In this document: positions 58,946 through 64,000 of the stretch, piece by piece
Layout of the letters: every line of letters starts with the position of its first letter
How positions within the stretch are numbered: position 1 is the first letter of the stretch
Assembly (NCBI RefSeq): GCF_900497805.2
Contig: NW_020954687.1
Coordinates: forward strand, 713,523 to 777,522
Direction: 5' to 3'
Length of the DNA: 64,000 nucleotides
Source: Vombatus ursinus
Lineage: Eukaryota > Chordata > Mammalia > Diprotodontia > Vombatidae
The notes under the pieces: model-generated
Seen by the model: the letters and a program-made list of their open reading frames with translations, nothing else
Database searches by the model: none
Told to the model about the DNA's origin: nothing
Program-made: the position numbers and the translations under genes

Positions 58946-59189
58946 CAAATGAAGAATCAAATGACTGGTTTGACCAGTGAGGGGACTGGGTTTAGAAGCC
59001 TCTTCCCCCAAGGAACCTACTGCCTCAGGTACAGACTCTAACCCTTCTGTTTTGAGTCACCACCCTAAGACCAAAGCCCCTCACTACCAGCAGAGGCACC
59101 AGCGGAGAGGACTGACCTTTCACTGACTCCACACTTCTGGCCCTAAGATGAACACAAAAGAAGACTGGGCTGTTCTCCACAGCTAGTGC

Positions 59190-59570
59190 TTTTCTCCTCA
59201 CTGGAGGTTTTCAAATAGAAGTTGAATGACTATTTGTTAAGTATGTTACAATATGAATTCTTTCAGGAAATCAACTGAATGAGATCAGGGGCCTTAACTT
59301 GGGTTGAAACACTCCCTTAAGGGTTACATGGACAGATTTCAGAGGGTCCATGAACTTGGATTAGAAAAATATTTTGAAAACTGTATTTCAATAGAACTGA
59401 TTTCCTCTGCAATCCTATGTATTTTATCTAATACATTTAAAGAAGTTAATCTGAGGAGGGGATCAGAGGTGGCCAAAGGAATCTACGACACCAAAAAGGT
59501 TAAGAACTCCTGTACCAGATGAATGCTGAGGCTCCTTCCAACTCTAACTTCTATGATTCTGCGATCTCTT
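59190..59570 (+). mobile_element. L3/CR1 3' end split by a hAT MITE
   Basis: Outer parts CACTGGAGGTTTTCAAATAG and CTCCTTCCAACTCTAACTTC fit an L3 tail. Confidence 0.6.
59286..59512. mobile_element. hAT-Charlie-type MITE
   Basis: Begins CAGGGGCCTTAACTTGG, includes ACAGATTTCAGAGGGTCCATG, ends AAAAGGTTAAGAACTCCTG; the ends are inverted repeats. The 8 bp flanks AATGAGAT and TACCAGAT agree at 5 of 8. Confidence 0.75.
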
Positions 59571-60027
59571 CCTGAGACTATCGCCCAGAATGAGATTCTG
59601 AAGTCTCCTTGGTCCAGCAACACAAGGATGCTGCACCTACCCTGTCAATCTGTCAATATTCCTACCTGCCCTGTGTCAATCAAACAACACTATAATCATT
59701 CATTATAATCAACAGTCAGTCAACAAGTCTATAGGAGTTTACTATGTGCCAGGCACTGTGCTAAGTGCTAGGGATTCAAATAAAGGCAAATTCTACTGGA
59801 AAAGACAATACGTAAATCTCTGTGGACATACAAGATACCTACAGTATAGGAGAAATGTAGTGTCAGAGGGATGGCACTAGCTGTCGGGGAGAACAGGAAA
59901 GGCCTTCTGCAGAAAGCAAGATTTGTGCTAAGTCCTGAAGGAAGCCAGAAGGCAGAGATGAGAAAGGACGCCATTCAAGGCACACAGCACAGGTTACAGA
60001 AAAGATCTATCCGTGCATCTCTTAGTG

Positions 60028-60796
60028 CAGCGCTTCTTCAACTGTGGGTTGCGACCCCATATAGGGTCGTGTAACTGAATGTGGGGGTCGTGAAAAATTT
60101 AGCAACAGTGAAAGGTTTCCGAACACGCAACCAAAAATTAATTCAAAATCCAACGTTTTGGTGTTTCTGGCAGGTGTTTCTGGCGAGGTGTTTCTATGCT
60201 GCATAGCTGCAGCCTTGGTTCTGAACATACAATATGCACATGTTACACTGCACATACCATCATGCCAAGCAACAACACGAATACTGCCAGAAACACAGCT
60301 CAGATTCGAGTCTATGGTATGTTATGAACTGCAGTGTTTTTGCTATACACACAAAATCGTTAAATGGATTTTGGCTTGGGATTAGGACAGAATTTCCAAC
60401 AACTTCTGAAATGGCCCTACACATACTTCCGCCATTTTATACTATGTATTTATGTGAAGTGGCATTTTCAGCATTGACGATTATAAAATCAAAATACAGA
60501 TAAACTTTGAAAAACGTTGAAGATGTTCTATGTCCTTCAGTATCAAATATTCTGCCAAGATTTAATTCTTTATGTAAAAATAAACAAGCACATCCATCTC
60601 ATTAGTATGCAAATTTGCTTTCATCTTTAACAAATGGTAAAATTATATGTATACCAAAGAATTGTTCTAAAATAAGTTTCTTTATGACTTATCAGTAAAT
60701 GTTTGACTTGTATTTTACATACCTATATACCCAGGGTTGTGTAAAAATTTCTCAGGTGCAATGGGGTCATTTGCAGAAAAAGTTTTAGAAGCCCTG
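60028..60796 (+). mobile_element. hAT transposon, internally deleted (OposCharlie1-like)
   Basis: Starts CAGCGCTTCTTCAACTGTGG and ends TTTTAGAAGCCCTG; the ends are inverted repeats of hAT type with the CGACCCC word near the left end. Flanking 8-mers TCTTAGTG and ACTTAGAG agree at 6 of 8. The middle encodes the hAT C-terminal dimerisation motif on the plus strand (EMALHILPPFYTMYLCEVAF, then SALTIIKSKYR, about 60408-60502); the N-terminal transposase is missing. Family name is from memory of the terminal sequence. Confidence 0.82.
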
Positions 60797-61061
60797 ACTT
60801 AGAGGATCCGTCAACCTCAGTTAAGGACTCCTGATCTAATTCAATTGATTGCTCCAAAGAATTCCTACTCTAACATACTCTGCATAGGGAAAGGGCAGTG
60901 TTCAGAAATGGTGTGTTATGTGAGGGGAACAGTAATTAGGTATAACTAGACTGTAGATGGATGGAGGGGAGTAAAGTGTAAGCCTGGGGAGGTGGAAAGG
61001 GGCCAGATTGTACAGAGCTTTACATGCCATTACATTTGATCCAGGAGGTAACAGGCAGTCA

Positions 61062-61064
<3 letters not shown>

Positions 61065-61108
<44 letters not shown>

Positions 61109-61199
61109 CAGAGACAGAGACAAAGAGAGACAGACAGACAGACAGACACACACACACACACACACAGAGTGACAGAGACAGAGGGAGACAGAGACAGAT
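61065..61199 (+). repeat. Compound microsatellite
   Basis: (GT)n, then (GA)n, (CAGA)n, (CA)n and a GAGACAGA-rich end. Confidence 0.97.
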
Positions 61200-61391
61200 G
61201 CTTTAGGAAACCACTTCTGGAAGCTGACTAAAGGATCATTTGGAGTGGAGATATCAAACATAAGGTGATAGAAATAATCCAGGCGTGAGACAACGACGGC
61301 TTGACCTAGGGTGGTCACTGTGTGAGTAGAGAGAAAGTTACATAACAGAAATGTAGAAATAAGGTTTGGCAACTGATTGGATGTGGATGTG

Positions 61392-62002
61392 TGGTTGTGC
61401 GGTTTGTCCTTTCTTCCCAAAGAGGATCTTGACATCAGGAAGATGATGCCATGACTTGTAAGTCAATTGGACTACAGCGAGGGAGGGCTGTGCAAAGTCA
61501 CCAGCCTCATTTTCTCCTCTGGAGCCATCTGTGCCCAGTGGCCACATAGAGATCAGGATGACTGCAGTGGGATGCAGTGGGAGACCTTGGCCTTTTTAAG
61601 CTAAAGTCTTTCAGAGTTCTCACTTTGACAGAGGCAAGGCCCATTCAGCGATTAGGGCTGTTTAAGAAGTGAGCCATGCCTTCACGGCACCTTTAATTAA
61701 AAAAAAAAATCAAACTGAGAGGGGAAGACCCTCAGAGTTTCTGGCCAAATGAGAAACAACTGCTATTTATATTCACTCTGAGACATCAGGGCCCAAACAA
61801 TAACCATTAAGTTGTGTTTGGGGTAGGGACCTATTGTTGGCCAATCAATGACAGCCAGAGTGAATTGGGTTTAAGGCGTGGTCTTTAAGAAAAAAATCTA
61901 GCCAGTAAACCCCATCTAGGTAGGTTTCAACTTTCAAAATTTACCTTCCTTTGGGCAGAGCACCCTCAGGTAAGGGCATGATACTAGGAGAGGATGTGCA
62001 TG
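61392..62002 (+). mobile_element. Long marsupial SINE or SINE-LINE composite
   Basis: Same family as 10339-10631 (TTGACATCAGGAAGATGATG, AGATCAGGATGACTGCAGTG) but extends about 250 bases further. Flanks TGGATGTGGATGTG and TGGATGTGGATGAG are a likely target duplication. The extra 3' part shares CAAACTGAGAGGGGAAGACC with 28510-28540. Confidence 0.7.
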
Positions 62003-62281
62003 TGGATGTGGATGAGAAGGAGAGAAAAAATTGAGGATGATACAGAGGTTATGAGTCTGAGGAACTGAGAAAATGGTGGTGTCCTTGACAGGAAAAATGA
62101 AGTTTAGGAGAAGGGGTTTGGTGAGAAAGATAAGAAATTCTGTTTTGGACATATATTTGAGATGCCTTATATACGACAATTTAGCTGAAGATGTCCAAAA
62201 GGCAGTTGTATGTATGACTGCAGAAGTGAAGGACAATCTGAAAGAAGAGAAGCAAAAGGCAATCATTTTAAAAGAAAACAT

Positions 62282-62440
62282 TGGAGCAGCCAGGTGGTGC
62301 AGTGGATAGAGCACGGGCCCTGGAGTCAGGAGGACCTGAGTTCAAATCTGGCCTCAGACACATAACACCTAGTAGCTGTGTGACCCTGGGCAAGTCACTT
62401 AACCCCACTGCCTAGCCAAAAAAATCCAAAACAAAACAAA
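62282..62440 (+). repeat. tRNA-type CORE-SINE, intact, with target duplication
   Basis: Head GCAGCCAGGTGGTGCAGTGG, TGAGTTCAAATCTGGCCTCA, A-rich tail; perfect 12 bp duplication AAAAGAAAACAT on both sides. Likely among the youngest insertions. Confidence 0.93.
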
Positions 62441-62844
62441 AAAAGAAAACATGATCTCTATGCAAGCAAAACATATTGCTCTCAAAGAAAGAATGCATAT
62501 CTCCTCTATGACTGTAAAAACTATTTTTTTACCTGCTTTATGTTTATTTGGTATAAATAACCAGAAAGTCACCAAAAAAGAGTTTTCTCTGTTTGTTACA
62601 TCTTTTGTATATCAAAAACTTTGTACAATTTTTACATAAACATGAAAGACAATTTGTTGAAGAAGAGCCTTTAAGGCAACATTTTGCTCTATTGAATAAA
62701 ATGCTTTAAAAAATTAATTAACAATAAGCACACTAGGATTTTATATTCTTTATACTTTTCAGTAAATTTGTGATTATAAAGATGTGGTCTATCATGGAAT
62801 ACTGTCTGTGAAAATCTACTTATTCTTTTCTAATAATAATCCCA

Positions 62845-63310
62845 ATCCAATAAATATTTATTAAATTCTAGGCACTGTGCTAAATGCTGGAGATAAAATT
62901 AATAAAAAGACAGTTCCTGCCCTCAACAAGCTTACAATCTAGGGGAGAAGACAACACACAAAAGGAGGCAGGAAAGGTGGGGAGGGGAGACACCAAGAGG
63001 GACCCAGGGAGGGACATCTTGTTCCGCAACGTTGAAACCCGGCAAGGCACAATATGCAAAGTGGAATCTTTGGATCTGACAGTCCAGTTTCTCCCCTCTG
63101 TCATGGAAGGCTTTGGGAGGAGTTTGGTTTCCCATCCTCCTGCTCTCCAATCAGAGAGGAGAGGAGGCTGAGTTTGCAGAGTGGTGGTGAGTTTAGAAGT
63201 GATGAACTTATCCTGGGCAGAGCATCTTGTTGTGGGGAATTGAAACCAGGCAGGGCAGCAGATGCAAAGTGGGCTATAATAATGTCCTTATTAAAGATGC
63301 TCTCAATGTG
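62845..63310 (-). mobile_element. L2 3' end, minus orientation, with paired sub-units
   Basis: AATAAATATTTATTAAATTC, GGCACTGTGCTAAATGCTGG, CCTGCCCTCAACAAGCTTAC. Beyond 63000 the match to L2 is weak, and a CATCTTGTT...TTGAAAC unit appears twice. Confidence 0.65.
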
Positions 63311-63664
63311 TGTTTAGATGATGCTCATAAAAATTTGCATAGCTGGTGAAAGAGGCAGATGGATAGGCACTTACTAATATCTCTTAATCACTTTAGGGGG
63401 AGGGAATGGGTAATATTTAGGTCAGATTTCTTCCTTTTTAATGCCTTTGGCATTATCCTATATTCATTTTCCTTGAGTATTGATCCCTCAATATCATTAA
63501 AATTGTCACCTTCCATATAGATCTCCTCTGGTTATGCCTGGTCTAGCTAGTGGCTTTTCTTCAGTGCCCTTCATTCCCACTTCTTCCAAAAGCATATGCG
63601 GGACAATAATATCTATAGTCCAAAAGTAGAGGCTCTACCATCATTAATTGTGAAAAGAGCTTGT

Positions 63665-63985
63665 TTTTTAAAAGTGCTGATGAAGAATGAAGTGAGCAGA
63701 ACCAAGAAAACAATTTATATAAGAACGTTATAAAGAAAAGCAACTCTGAAAGCATTAAGATTGTCGACTGATGCAAAGACCAAGTACAATTCCAGAGGAC
63801 TGAGGATGGAGCTAAGGATGTACCCACCTCCTGACAGAAGAGGAATGTGATGGATTCGAGATTCAGAATACAAGAAACATTCTTAGATATGGCCAATGTG
63901 GAAATCTGTTTTGCCTATGTATATGAATAAATTTGTGTTTACTTGGCTTTGTTTTTCCTTCTTTTTTTTTCTTTCAATACGAAGG
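63665..63985 (+). mobile_element. L1 3' UTR fragment
   Basis: GAATGAAGTGAGCAGAACCAA, CAATTCCAGAGGACTGAGG, GGCCAATGTGGAAATCTGTTT, then a pyrimidine run. Confidence 0.82.
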
Positions 63986-64000
63986 AGAGAAAGAGAGTAG

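Larger units (their letters stand above)
59700..62281 (-). mobile_element. L2 LINE, minus, carrying three insertions
   Basis: L2 pieces 59700-60027, 60797-61391 and 62003-62281 are in consistent order: tail (CTATGTGCCAGGCACTGTGC), C-terminal RT (GCAGAAAGCAAGATTTGTGC; GGGGCCAGATTGTACAGAGC) and further RT (AATAATCCAGGCGTGAGAC; TTCTGTTTTGGACATATA). Insertions: hAT 60028-60796 and SINE 61392-62002; a compound microsatellite lies at 61065-61199. Confidence 0.85.
1..64000 (-). other. PPP1R12B: PPP1R12B gene body (partial, internal part)
   Basis: The whole window lies inside one minus-strand gene. Ten spliced exons, each with AG acceptor and GT donor and matching phase, translate to the middle of MYPT2, the myosin phosphatase targeting subunit that directs PP1c to myosin light chain in heart and other muscle. 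Seen: peptides such as SYLTPVRDEEAESQRKARSR, LRKTGSHNMLSEVA and RERRRPKERRRGTGINFW. Known: these are signature MYPT2 stretches, distinct from MYPT1 (for example ARQTRRSTQ rather than ARQSRRSTQ). The ankyrin/PP1-binding exons should lie above 64000 and the leucine-zipper/coiled-coil exons below 1. Intron sizes range from 94 bp (136-229) to 33.3 kb (8166-41500). Confidence 0.95.

Noticed and set aside
59117-59142. Possible 26 bp micro-exon on the minus strand (ARSVESVK) with good AG and GT borders and compatible phase
   Set aside because: The human protein at this junction has an acidic EKEAD-type sequence, not ARSVESVK, so the phase match looks like chance.
60902-61435. 177-residue minus-strand open frame
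   Set aside because: Reads across an L2 relic and a microsatellite (runs of Thr-His, Val-Cys and Ser-Leu).

Overview
The window is mammalian and almost certainly marsupial. About half is interspersed repeat of marsupial type: very many L2 LINEs, L1 copies with the marsupial 3' UTR, MIR and other CORE-SINEs, L3/CR1, hAT elements and one solo LTR. The species cannot be fixed by eye.

The only protein gene I can support is PPP1R12B (MYPT2, regulatory subunit of myosin phosphatase), on the minus strand and running off both ends. Ten exons, read from high to low coordinate, are 58344-58456, 56589-56792, 55345-55427, 49348-49473, 46142-46324, 41501-41683, 8075-8165, 1481-1690, 230-413 and 23-135. 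All have GT/AG borders and compatible phases, and nine read as human MYPT2 from about residue 380 to about 815 (from memory). The N-terminal PP1-binding and ankyrin part lies beyond 64000; the C-terminal coiled coil lies below base 1. The exons carry the serine-rich linker, the ROCK-type inhibitory site (RRSTQ|GVTL, split between the exons at 8075-8165 and 1481-1690) and the second site (RRGTGINFW, first exon of the window). The exon 46142-46324 is absent from the canonical human protein I remember but resembles the alternatively spliced central insert of the paralogue MYPT1; it can be skipped without changing frame. The exon 230-413 holds the methionine expected to start the short heart isoform (HS-M21/M20 type).

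Layout: 1-1690, three 3' exons. 1691-8074, intron filled with L2 copies in both orientations. 8166-41500, a 33 kb intron with L2, L1, L3, SINEs, a nested stack at 27466-29270 (L1 holding a solo LTR, two SINE layers and a hAT MITE) and a long L1 ORF2 relic at 29565-32305. 41501-49473, three exons with shared phase. 49474-58456, SINE/L2/L1-rich introns and three serine-rich exons. 58457-64000, intron with an L2 at 59700-62281 that carries a hAT element, a long microsatellite and a roughly 600 bp SINE-like insertion.

I see no non-repeat RNA gene, CRISPR array, operon or second gene. The best leads are the PPP1R12B cassette exon, the short-isoform start with a possible internal promoter, a perfect 40 bp inverted repeat 66 bp from an exon, and the nested repeats.
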